A DNA stretch of 56,547 nucleotides from assembly GCA_015231305.1 (NCBI GenBank), contig JADGBW010000003.1:18164-74710 (forward strand), given 5' to 3'. Shown piece by piece: positions 8,587-16,613 of this stretch. Within the stretch, counting starts at the first letter, position 1. The number at the start of each line of letters is the position of its first letter. The notes under the pieces were generated by a model, which saw only the letters and a list, made by a program, of their open reading frames with translations, was not told the origin of the DNA and did no database searches. The DNA is from Magnetococcales bacterium. GTDB lineage: Bacteria > Pseudomonadota > Magnetococcia > Magnetococcales > JADFYX01. The translations under genes were made by a program, and so were the position numbers.

Positions 8587-10902
8587 TTATTGCTTAGCCT
8601 TCTCTTCTAATATCATCTTAATACGCAGACCGATATCAGCTGTTTTTACTTGGTACTGCCAGATCATCTCTGCCCAATCTGCAGCATTTTTCCAATCTTG
8701 TTTTTGTACAGCAGCTTTCATTTTAGCCTCAACACCTGGGATTTTTTTAAGCTGATCAAGTGCGTCATCCATGAGAGCTTTTGTGCGTGGATCTTTTGCA
8801 TAACCCATTTCTGTTATGGCTTTTACCACACTATTGATGACATCGTTGGTTCCAGCGATTGTCTTCAACTTGCCTTCATAAGATTTTTTGAATTTAACTT
8901 GCTCCTCAGGTGTAAGCTCTTTAGTGGATGCAAAAGTTTTACCAGCACCTTTAGGTTTAATCAGCAAGTAACCTTCCATCTCTAGATGGAGAGCAGAACA
9001 GAACTCAGTACAGTAGTAAGGGAACACGCCCTCACGATCTGCGGTAAATGTAACTGAAGCAGTTTTGCCTGGCTCAACAGAAGCGTGAACGTTCATAAGA
9101 TCAACTGTGAAACCGTGAGTCTCATCTTGAGCGCGCTCTAGGTTGGTTAGATGGATTATAACTGTATCGCCAACGGTAGCTTCTATCTTCTCTGGGTTGA
9201 TATGAGATCGGATTAGAGTACCAAATACTTCAACAGTACAGTGACCAGAAGTATCACAAGTTCTTATGGTTTCCTCACGACCTGGACGGGTACGGAATTT
9301 AGAACGCTTACCTGTACGGCTGTCAGTACCTAAACGATAACGTACATGTGGCTTAAGCAGTTTTGCGTCAATAGCAACAGCCAAATGTGGTTCGCCTAAT
9401 GGAATAGGCATATCATAAAGCACATTCATTTTAGAGTTGTTGATGTCGATGAGCTGATGATTTTGTGGATGCAAAGGACCAACTGGGTTAAAGCGGTCAA
9501 TAGCTAGCTTATTAAGCGCAACAAGATATTTACCACGAGGGTTAACAGTGTCACCATGCATAGTCATCAAGTGACCGATGTTGTAGGAAACAGGGACTTT
9601 ATCTAAAATCTTAAGAGTTTTGTAGTTCCACCTTGCAACCATAGAGTCAACATAAAGAGATGTGAAAACTTCTCCATCGCCAGAACCCATTTGTGTGTGT
9701 AGTGGACCTAATCCAACAGATAGCTGACCATGTAGGGCAACTTTCATATCGATAATAGGGATACCATAGTCGTCTTTACCAGCAAAGTTGCCAGATTTAA
9801 TAGCTTTTTGGATTTTCTCGAACGAATAAACAGAAACGTGGGTATCTAGCTTACCAGAAACAATTATGTGCTTACCGTCGGGAGTAACATCAACACCATG
9901 TGGGCTTTTTGGCTCAGGTATTAGAAATAGAGCATTATTCTCTACCATGGTTTTCATGGATAGCATAGCCATACCGTTAACCATTTTAGCTTTTCCAGCT
10001 TTAAATAGTTTGGTCGCTTTCTTCCAGTTGATCACATGGAGCATATCGGTGTCGTTAGCAGAGCAACCAGCCTCAAATGGAGGACGGCCATCTTCAAACC
10101 CACCTGTGTAACGCTCGGAACAAAATGAGTTGGTAAAGGACCAGCCTTCAGATGCTTTTTTACCGAAGTCACTTATATCTTGTGTATAAGGCGGAAGCTC
10201 AACAGAGAAAGATTTACTCTTGTTAATACGGCCAGCCTTTTTGTCAAAGCTCCAGTAAGTTATACCACCACGATATCTTTCGTTGAACTGCTCAAGAGGT
10301 ACATACTCTGCCTCAAAAGGAGCAGGATATTGAGCTGTCTCAATAATATAATCGGTGTTTGTGCTAACAAAAGCTCCACCATGTTCTGATTTAAAATGAG
10401 GATTTACAACAATCTGTTTGGTTTCAAAATCGTGGAGATCGATAACAGCAATTCTTGGATTAGCTTTATCGTTGATGAACATCCAACGCCCATCATAGTC
10501 ACCATTGGTTTCTGAAAGAGCAGGGTGGTGAGTATCGCCCCATGTTATTGTAGCACCTTCTTTGCGTTGTCCCTCACCAAACAAAATACGCTTGGACTCA
10601 TCATCGTAACCATATCCCTGCCATGATTCTGCCTGAAAGACAGATATGTATTTTAGGATACGCATGGAGGGGATACCATAAACAATAACACCGCCCCATT
10701 GACCTGCAGAACTAAATGCGATGAACTCGTCACGTTTGCCCGTCGGCACATATGTTTTTGCGGCAGCCAATAAATCTTTTTGGTTTAGGCCACGACGCTT
10801 CATTACATCCTTAAGGTTCTCTCCTGCCGTCGCAGAGGTAACCAGCCCCAATCCTACGAGCAACGATACTGCTGCTCCCTTCCAACCCAATCGTTTTTGC
10901 AT
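8587..10902 (-). CDS. nosZ: NosZ, clade II nitrous oxide reductase
   Basis: Terminal reductase converting N2O to N2 in the periplasm; 771 residues. The leader is a Sec-type signal (1-26, no twin arginine), the mark of clade II enzymes. The beta-propeller carries the seven CuZ histidines in order: DTHHP (125,126), His174, SPHGVD (335), GPLHTQ (402), MHGDT (449) and GEPHLAV (506). The C-terminal cupredoxin has His596 and CTEFCSALHLEM (Cys631, Cys635, His639, Met642) for CuA. About 120 further residues (651-771) are Lys/Ala-rich, predicted helical, and contain no CXXCH. AGGGA precedes the ATG. It is first in the operon. Confidence 0.97.
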   Translation of the reverse strand: MQKRLGWKGAAVSLLVGLGLVTSATAGENLKDVMKRRGLNQKDLLAAAKTYVPTGKRDEFIAFSSAGQWGGVIVYGIPSMRILKYISVFQAESWQGYGYDDESKRILFGEGQRKEGATITWGDTHHPALSETNGDYDGRWMFINDKANPRIAVIDLHDFETKQIVVNPHFKSEHGGAFVSTNTDYIIETAQYPAPFEAEYVPLEQFNERYRGGITYWSFDKKAGRINKSKSFSVELPPYTQDISDFGKKASEGWSFTNSFCSERYTGGFEDGRPPFEAGCSANDTDMLHVINWKKATKLFKAGKAKMVNGMAMLSMKTMVENNALFLIPEPKSPHGVDVTPDGKHIIVSGKLDTHVSVYSFEKIQKAIKSGNFAGKDDYGIPIIDMKVALHGQLSVGLGPLHTQMGSGDGEVFTSLYVDSMVARWNYKTLKILDKVPVSYNIGHLMTMHGDTVNPRGKYLVALNKLAIDRFNPVGPLHPQNHQLIDINNSKMNVLYDMPIPLGEPHLAVAIDAKLLKPHVRYRLGTDSRTGKRSKFRTRPGREETIRTCDTSGHCTVEVFGTLIRSHINPEKIEATVGDTVIIHLTNLERAQDETHGFTVDLMNVHASVEPGKTASVTFTADREGVFPYYCTEFCSALHLEMEGYLLIKPKGAGKTFASTKELTPEEQVKFKKSYEGKLKTIAGTNDVINSVVKAITEMGYAKDPRTKALMDDALDQLKKIPGVEAKMKAAVQKQDWKNAADWAEMIWQYQVKTADIGLRIKMILEEKAKQ

Positions 10903-11022
10903 AATTATCCCTCAGTTTTAGTAGTTAACGATTGCAAAAAATTAGATTAAACAAGAAAGGAGCAATAAGCGCAAGGGTATGTAATTGCAGGGAAAATTTA
11001 CAAATACAAATAATAACCCACC

Positions 11023-11028
11023 ACTATA
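11023..11028 (-). promoter_or_regulatory. predicted -10 element of the nosZ promoter
   Basis: TATAGT on the minus strand. Its first base is 30.5 bases from the centre of the FNR-like site, within one base of the class II geometry (site centred at -41.5). The implied start is about 11016, giving a 114-base leader before nosZ. Inferred from spacing only. Confidence 0.5.
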
Positions 11029-11051
11029 CCTGTATAAGCTGAGAGCTGTAA

Positions 11052-11065
11052 TTGACCGTAATCAA
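11052..11065 (-). promoter_or_regulatory. FNR/CRP-family operator upstream of nosZ
   Basis: Minus strand TTGAT TACG GTCAA (plus strand TTGACCGTAATCAA) matches the FNR consensus TTGAT-N4-ATCAA at 9 of 10 defined positions. It lies 150 bases from the nosZ ATG with a well placed -10. Fnr-, Anr- or Dnr-type regulators share this box, so oxygen or NO control cannot be separated here. Confidence 0.65.
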
Positions 11066-11326
11066 GTTTTTTAAATATTGTTTAATTATATAAAAATATC
11101 TCAAAAATTTGGCTTAGAATAGTAGTTGGATAGGCAGAAAATATTGCTTGAAAAATTTAACTTATAAAATATTAACACTATAAAATCAGTTGCATACACA
11201 GCTTTTAGGTAAAAATTAAAAAAATATATATACATTAGGAAAACTAGTAAAAAATTTTCAAGAAAAAATATTTGCTAGTAACTGTTCTCTATAGTTGGTT
11301 TATTAATAAAATATGCAACTGTTTGG
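11066..11326. other. AT-rich upstream spacer
   Basis: Together with 10903-11051 this forms a gap of more than 400 bases between DUF1990 and nosZ. Beyond the operator and -10 listed separately I see only AT-rich tracts, no open frame with a ribosome site and no hairpin of note. Confidence 0.5.
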
Positions 11327-11944
11327 TCACAAATGGGCAAAATAACGCATACGCTGTGCTGAGTCCTTTGCAAAACGGTCTTGAAGATTGCGAAGGTGGA
11401 AAGATGAAATTTTTGCAATTAACTGGCTTTCGGTGGAAAAAGAAAAAATTTCAAAGCTAACCGAACCTGTCTCTCTACAAAAAGCTACAGATAATCTCTC
11501 TTCTCCACATATAGCATGGCCAGGTAAAGTGCCATAACCCATTCCAAACCTTACAATTGGTCCGTCCTCATCAACCAAATAAATAATTTTACAAACATTA
11601 ACTGACCACACACCCATAACATGGCTAACAATACCAACCAATGAGTTCTCAATCATAGGTGTAGATGATTTTACATTTACCCACTCTAAATCGAACATAC
11701 CCCATTTGATAAAGGCTTTTTTGGCTAGCTCAAAGCTTTTTTCACCTTCACCGATATTAAACTGCCTGTTAATTAATTTATAATGTTTAGATAAAGGATG
11801 ATTTGCTTGTAAGGGCCCGTCTCTAGAAATACCTACTTCATCATAAGTAAATGGTTTGTTTATTTGAGATTTTATAAAGGAGCTAATTTTATGGGCGGAT
11901 GGCTTGATGATAGAGAACATCGCTTTGTCAGGATTGCGTATCAT
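11327..11944 (-). CDS. DUF1990 family protein
   Basis: Soluble 205-residue protein matching the DUF1990 (UPF0548) pattern. The features are IGEGEKSFELAKKAFIKW near residue 63, a central strand-rich part, FGMGYGTLPGHAICGEER near 132 and a final FSFSTESQL...R..Q segment. Similar proteins occur in bacteria and plants; the biochemical role is unknown. It has no signal peptide or membrane helix. It precedes nosZ on the same strand, 424 bases away, and is probably independent of the operon. It starts at ATG with no strong ribosome site. Confidence 0.75.
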   Translation of the reverse strand: MIRNPDKAMFSIIKPSAHKISSFIKSQINKPFTYDEVGISRDGPLQANHPLSKHYKLINRQFNIGEGEKSFELAKKAFIKWGMFDLEWVNVKSSTPMIENSLVGIVSHVMGVWSVNVCKIIYLVDEDGPIVRFGMGYGTLPGHAICGEERLSVAFCRETGSVSFEIFSFSTESQLIAKISSFHLRNLQDRFAKDSAQRMRYFAHL

Positions 11945-12125
11945 GGTTACTTCTTAGCTGATTAATAGTAATAGTTACAAACATTCTTGCATGGAGGTTA
12001 TTATAGAGTCAAGAATGTAGGATTAAATATATTTTTAAAGAATTTTTACATAAATTTTTATAATTGCTATATCATGTAATCGCTAACTTACAACGGATAT
12101 AAAAAGTATTGATGAGGAGAAATGT

Positions 12126-12800
12126 GTGAATAAAGCATATGTCACCGTTATGTTTGCATTTGTTATGTCTGTAATTGGCATTGGTAGTGCTGTTGAGGTA
12201 GGAGCAACACCACCTGCAGCGTATGAAGGTATGCGGTTGTATGTCTCTTATTGCCAGTTATGCCATAGCCCCAGCGGTAAAGGGGCAGGCCCATTGGCTA
12301 AAAAAATGGGTATAAAACCTGCCGACCTTACTACAACAGTACGTTCTAGAAGTGACACTATCCTTAAAAAAATAATCACAGGCAAAGGGCGGCAAACTAT
12401 AACAGGTAGAGACCGCCATAATCTCATAAGCAGAGCTATGCCAGAATGGGAGAAGGTTTTTGATGATACACAAATAGATGCAATAATCGCTTATTTGCGT
12501 TTTTTAAGTCGCTCAAACCACACTCTGATGGGTGATCCTGAAGTTGGTTATAAACTCTATAAAAAATATTGTGTTGTCTGTCATGGTGAAGAGGGCGGTG
12601 GTGATGGCATTATGGGTCAACTGCTGGATATTCAACCTACTGACCATTCCAACCCCAACGAGATGAGAGAGATAAAAAACCATCAATTAATAAATATCAT
12701 CCGCACTGGTAAAGGTGATTATATGCCAGCCTGGAAAAATATTTTAACCAGAGACGAAATGGAGGCTTTGGTTAGTTATATTCGCCTGTTATCTAATTAG
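12126..12800 (+). CDS. periplasmic diheme cytochrome c
   Basis: Exported 224-residue cytochrome c with signal peptide about 1-27 and two heme motifs, CQLCH and CVVCH. The sequence around the hemes (SPSGKGAGPLAKKMG; GEEGGGDGIMG) resembles the cytochrome c6/cbb3-CcoP-like class more than the c4-like pair in the nos operon. Translation starts at GTG, 6 bases after GAGGAG; the ATG four bases upstream runs into a stop. It is convergent with zapE and overlaps its end by 4 bases. A role as another electron carrier for the N2O or formate chains is inference. Confidence 0.88.
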   Translation: MNKAYVTVMFAFVMSVIGIGSAVEVGATPPAAYEGMRLYVSYCQLCHSPSGKGAGPLAKKMGIKPADLTTTVRSRSDTILKKIITGKGRQTITGRDRHNLISRAMPEWEKVFDDTQIDAIIAYLRFLSRSNHTLMGDPEVGYKLYKKYCVVCHGEEGGGDGIMGQLLDIQPTDHSNPNEMREIKNHQLINIIRTGKGDYMPAWKNILTRDEMEALVSYIRLLSN

Positions 12801-13870
12801 AGTTTTTCTGTTGTAATTTCTAATTTAAACAGCGCGAAAATTCTAGATACTGCTCTTTTAAAAGGTTGGGCTGCTGGGCCCTGGGTGCATATTTTGTCTA
12901 TTTCTATGTTGGAGAAAGTACGCAAGGGAATTTTATACTCGTATAGCAGGTCAATTAAGGTTATTAATCTTAAAGCAGCGTCAGTTTTTGTTTCGTCTAT
13001 TATGGGTATGTCTGAAACTAAAACTGCTTTGGCATTTTTACATAAATCGAAATATTCTGGTGCTCCAAAATTTTGTGTGCACAGAGTTTTAAAATCGAAC
13101 CATAATATATTATTGCTATTACCGTTTGCTGTTATGCTTTTTTTGCCTAATGTAATTCTGTTAAGCTGGGGTTGGTTGTTGGTTAGGTGGTAGAACATCT
13201 CATGTGGGGTCTTTTGTTTATGTTGGATAACATCAAGACCATCTTCCCTTCGCCAGTCGCTACCATCGCCTAGGTCTAGCTCGTTAATGTTGTTTTGCAA
13301 ATCTTTTAGTAGTGGCAGGAAAATAGTACGGTTAAACCCCCCTTTAAAAAGCCCTTCAGGTCCATTATTGCTTGTGGCACATAGGGTAACTCCGCACTTA
13401 AATAGATATTTAACCAAACGGCCTAAAATCATGGCATCTTGGATGTTATCTATAAAAAATTCATCAAAACATAAAAGGCGTGCCTCTTGGGAAATTTCAC
13501 TTGCTACTTGCAGCATAACATCAATGCCGGGGGTTGGTTTTATCTTGTGCATTCTTTGCTGTAACTCTTCGATAAAAGGGTGAAAGTGAACACGCCTTTT
13601 TTCTTCAAAGTTTACTGCATCAAAAACCATCTGCATGAGCATAGATTTACCACGACCAACAGGGCCGTACATATATAAACCTTTTGGTATTGCTGCATCG
13701 TCAACCCCTTGCCAGGTTTCTACTCTACGCCATATTTTGCGCTCTACAGTTCTATGTAAATCAGCAACAAAACTATCTAAAATAGGTAGTGCTGCCTCTT
13801 GATCTGCATCTGGTCGGAGTGTGCCGTCTTGTATTTTTTCTTGGTACTGTTGTGATGGTAGTTTAAGCAT
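12797..13870 (-). CDS. zapE: ZapE, AFG1-type ATPase
   Basis: Cytoplasmic P-loop ATPase of 357 residues. N-terminal DADQEAALPILD and the AFG1 family Walker A GPVGRGKS (69-76) are present, then HFHPFIEELQQRMH, and Walker B LLCFDEFF near residue 135. Sensor-like CATSNNGPEGLFKGG follows. The C-terminal DEAALRLITLIDLLYE pattern (here KTDAALRLI) matches ZapE/AFG1. In Escherichia coli ZapE acts on FtsZ rings, especially under low oxygen. Length fits the family. It lies 34 bases downstream of the formate dehydrogenase genes on the same strand; that link is probably only positional. Confidence 0.9.
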   Translation of the reverse strand: MLKLPSQQYQEKIQDGTLRPDADQEAALPILDSFVADLHRTVERKIWRRVETWQGVDDAAIPKGLYMYGPVGRGKSMLMQMVFDAVNFEEKRRVHFHPFIEELQQRMHKIKPTPGIDVMLQVASEISQEARLLCFDEFFIDNIQDAMILGRLVKYLFKCGVTLCATSNNGPEGLFKGGFNRTIFLPLLKDLQNNINELDLGDGSDWRREDGLDVIQHKQKTPHEMFYHLTNNQPQLNRITLGKKSITANGNSNNILWFDFKTLCTQNFGAPEYFDLCKNAKAVLVSDIPIIDETKTDAALRLITLIDLLYEYKIPLRTFSNIEIDKICTQGPAAQPFKRAVSRIFALFKLEITTEKL

Positions 13871-13904
13871 TATTTAAGTCTGTTTTACTGTGAAGAAATT
13901 TAAA

Positions 13905-16613
13905 TTAACAACCCTCTATTGCCACTGCCGTAACTTTATATTCTGGGCAGCTAGTATAACTATCTGCTTCTAAGCCTATTAGCAGGTTGGTACGGGTTTC
14001 AGGATAGTGGAAGGTCATAAAAACAGTGCCTGGTGGTGATTCTTCTGTTAAAAGGCATTTAACTTTTACTGCGCCGTTTTCAGAGCGAACTGTTACTAGT
14101 TGGCCGTCTTCTAAATTTAAACTTTTAGCATCTTGAGGGTTAATGCGTAGTTTTTCTTCTTGGGCCGGCTGTAATTTAGCAATACCAGTACGGCGGGTCA
14201 TGGTTCCCACGTTATAATGAAACAGGTTGCGACCTGTGGTTAGCATAAATGGATACTGGGCAACAATTTGTTGTGAAGGTGGTCGCCAAGGAGTAGGGGT
14301 AAACAGTGCCAAGCCCCTTAAAAATGCACCGTCTTTATGAACAATATTTGTGCCTGGATGGTCTGTGTCTGGGCAGGGCCATTGTATAAAGCCACTTTCT
14401 TTTAAACGGTTAGTGTTAATGCCGCCCCAGTTTGGTGAAAGTGATGCTATCTCTTGCAAAATTTTATCACTGTTAATTAGCGTGCCTTTGCCGTCATCAC
14501 CATTTAAGTCTACCCCCATGGCCCTGGCAATTTGGTTTATTATATCACCATCAGTTCGGCTTTGGGAGTGGGTTTCTATAGCTTTGCAAACTCGTTGTAC
14601 CCTACGGTCACTATTTACAAAAGTACCGTTTTTTTCAAGAAAACTTGCTCCTGGTAACACAACGTTGGCATATTTTGCGGTTTCAGAGAAAAAGATATCT
14701 TGAACCACTAAAAAGTCTAGGTTTTCAAGGGCTGCAATAACATGGTTGGTGTCTGGGTCTGACTGTGCAATATCTTGTGCCATAACCAGCATGGCTTTTA
14801 GAGAACCGTGACGTGCAGCATCAAGCATTTCAGGAATTTTCATCCCCATCTCTATTGGTAGAGAGGTTCCCCATATTTCTTCATGTTGCTTACGTGCTGT
14901 TTGGTCAGTTACAGGGCGATAGTCTGAGAAGACATTTGGTAATGCTCCCATATCACATGCCCCTTGTACGTTGTTCTGTCCACGAATTGGGCTAGAACCC
15001 GTACCAGGGCGACCAAGGTTGCCAGTCATAAGGGCCATGTTTATTAAACCATGGGCCGATAGTGTACCGTGGCATGCTTCGGTTATTCCTAAACCCCAAA
15101 GAATTTGGGCTGCATTTCCTGAGGCATATAGCCTAGCTGCATTGCGAATAAGGCTAGCTGCAACACCGCTAAATTGCTCTGCCCATTCTGGGGTGGTATC
15201 TGTTACAACCTTTTTAACTTTTTCAAACTGTTCTGTGTAGTTTTCTATGAAGGGGATGTTTAGCAATTTTTCAAAAATCAATACATGCTGCATTGCGTTT
15301 ATTACAGCAAGGTTGCTTCCCGGTTTTAAGGGGATATGAATATCTGCTAAAAGGGCTAGTTCGGTTTTTCTAGGGTCTAATATAATAAGTTTTGCCCCCC
15401 CTAAAACAGCCTGTTTAATTCTACTGCCAAATACTGGGTGAGACTCTGTGGGGTTGGCGCCCACAAGCATAATAACATCGGATATTTCGATATCTTCAAA
15501 GCTATTAGTGCCAGCACCTGTTCCTAAAGAAGCACCCAAGGCAAATGCCGATGGTGAATGGCAGACACGGGCGCAATTATCTACAGAGTTACTCTGCATC
15601 ACTTGTCGGGTAAATTTTTGTAGTAGATAGTTCTCTTCGTTAGTGCAACGGCTAGAACTTATTGCGCCAAATCCATGGGGTCCATATTTGTCTCTAACAT
15701 TTGCAAAGTTGCTTGCTATCAATTCTAATGCATCTTCCCAGCTAGCCTTTTTAAAATTGCCATTTTTGTCTCTAATTAAGGGGTGGCTTAAGCGTTCCTC
15801 ATGTTGGGCAAAGCTATAGCCAAAGCGACCTTTTACACAGCTGTGGCCTCTGTTAGCATCACATGCTGGGTCAGGCTCCATCTGTATAACCTGCCCATCT
15901 TTAACATAGACTATCAAACCACACCCTATACCGCAGTATGTGCAAGTTGTGGTTATGCTTTTATCTGGCAGTCCATATTTTTGTTGGCCCTCATCACTAA
16001 ATGCTGCCACAGGGCATTGGCTTATACATTGACCGCAACTTACACAGTTAGCATCCTCTAATGAAGTATTATTTCCAGCAACAATACGGCTGTTAAATCC
16101 TCTGCCAGCCATTGCTAAAATGTGTGAGCCTTGTACTTCGTCACAACCCCTTACACAGCGACCACAAGCTATACATTTTTCCATATCCATTTTAACAAAT
16201 GGATGGCTAAAATCTGCTTTGGGTGTGTTGGTTTTTGGGTTTATAAAACGGGGTGCTCTTATGCCAAATTGTTGAGCTAAGCGTTGAAGATCGCATCGGC
16301 CGTTAGCTGAGCAGGTGAGACACTCAAGTGGATGGTCAGATATTATTAGCTCTAAAATATTTCGCCTTATGCGGTTTAATTTTTTAGAGTTGGTAGTGTA
16401 AACTGCTCCCTCTTGCACAGGGGTATGGCAGGAGGCAACAGGTTTGCCACCTTCTACCTCAACCAAACAGAGACGACAGCCTCCATGTGGGCGCAAGTTT
16501 GGTGCATTACATAAATTTGGTAGATCTTCTCCTGTACTTTGTACAGCCTGTAAAATAGTACTATCAGCTTTTGCTGTTAAATTTTTACCATCAATAATAA
16601 AAGATACACTCAT
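13905..16613 (-). CDS. fdsA: formate dehydrogenase alpha (molybdenum) subunit, NAD-linked
   Basis: Catalytic subunit of 902 residues that oxidises formate to CO2. The N-terminal 2Fe-2S ligands are Cys35, 46, 49 and 62, followed by the His94/Cys98/101/107 cluster of NuoG-like proteins. Two 4Fe-4S motifs come next (Cys147-157, CIACGRCVRGC; Cys190-200, CVSCGQCISQC), then the catalytic-domain cluster CTYCGIGCGL with Cys259. The molybdenum ligand position reads NCARVCHSPS (Cys351), so it is a Cys, not a selenocysteine, enzyme. The C-terminal molydopterin-binding domain contains the TGRNLFHYNVGTMTRR segment. It overlaps the preceding gene by 4 bases. No fdhD or fdsD homologue is next to it. Confidence 0.93.
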   Translation of the reverse strand: MSVSFIIDGKNLTAKADSTILQAVQSTGEDLPNLCNAPNLRPHGGCRLCLVEVEGGKPVASCHTPVQEGAVYTTNSKKLNRIRRNILELIISDHPLECLTCSANGRCDLQRLAQQFGIRAPRFINPKTNTPKADFSHPFVKMDMEKCIACGRCVRGCDEVQGSHILAMAGRGFNSRIVAGNNTSLEDANCVSCGQCISQCPVAAFSDEGQQKYGLPDKSITTTCTYCGIGCGLIVYVKDGQVIQMEPDPACDANRGHSCVKGRFGYSFAQHEERLSHPLIRDKNGNFKKASWEDALELIASNFANVRDKYGPHGFGAISSSRCTNEENYLLQKFTRQVMQSNSVDNCARVCHSPSAFALGASLGTGAGTNSFEDIEISDVIMLVGANPTESHPVFGSRIKQAVLGGAKLIILDPRKTELALLADIHIPLKPGSNLAVINAMQHVLIFEKLLNIPFIENYTEQFEKVKKVVTDTTPEWAEQFSGVAASLIRNAARLYASGNAAQILWGLGITEACHGTLSAHGLINMALMTGNLGRPGTGSSPIRGQNNVQGACDMGALPNVFSDYRPVTDQTARKQHEEIWGTSLPIEMGMKIPEMLDAARHGSLKAMLVMAQDIAQSDPDTNHVIAALENLDFLVVQDIFFSETAKYANVVLPGASFLEKNGTFVNSDRRVQRVCKAIETHSQSRTDGDIINQIARAMGVDLNGDDGKGTLINSDKILQEIASLSPNWGGINTNRLKESGFIQWPCPDTDHPGTNIVHKDGAFLRGLALFTPTPWRPPSQQIVAQYPFMLTTGRNLFHYNVGTMTRRTGIAKLQPAQEEKLRINPQDAKSLNLEDGQLVTVRSENGAVKVKCLLTEESPPGTVFMTFHYPETRTNLLIGLEADSYTSCPEYKVTAVAIEGC

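Noticed and set aside
8587-8950. Cytochrome c domain at the NosZ C-terminus
   Set aside because: No CXXCH is present in the last 120 residues.
15540-15610. Selenocysteine in formate dehydrogenase
   Set aside because: The ligand position (NCARVCHSPS) is an ordinary TGC/TGT Cys codon, with no in-frame TGA.
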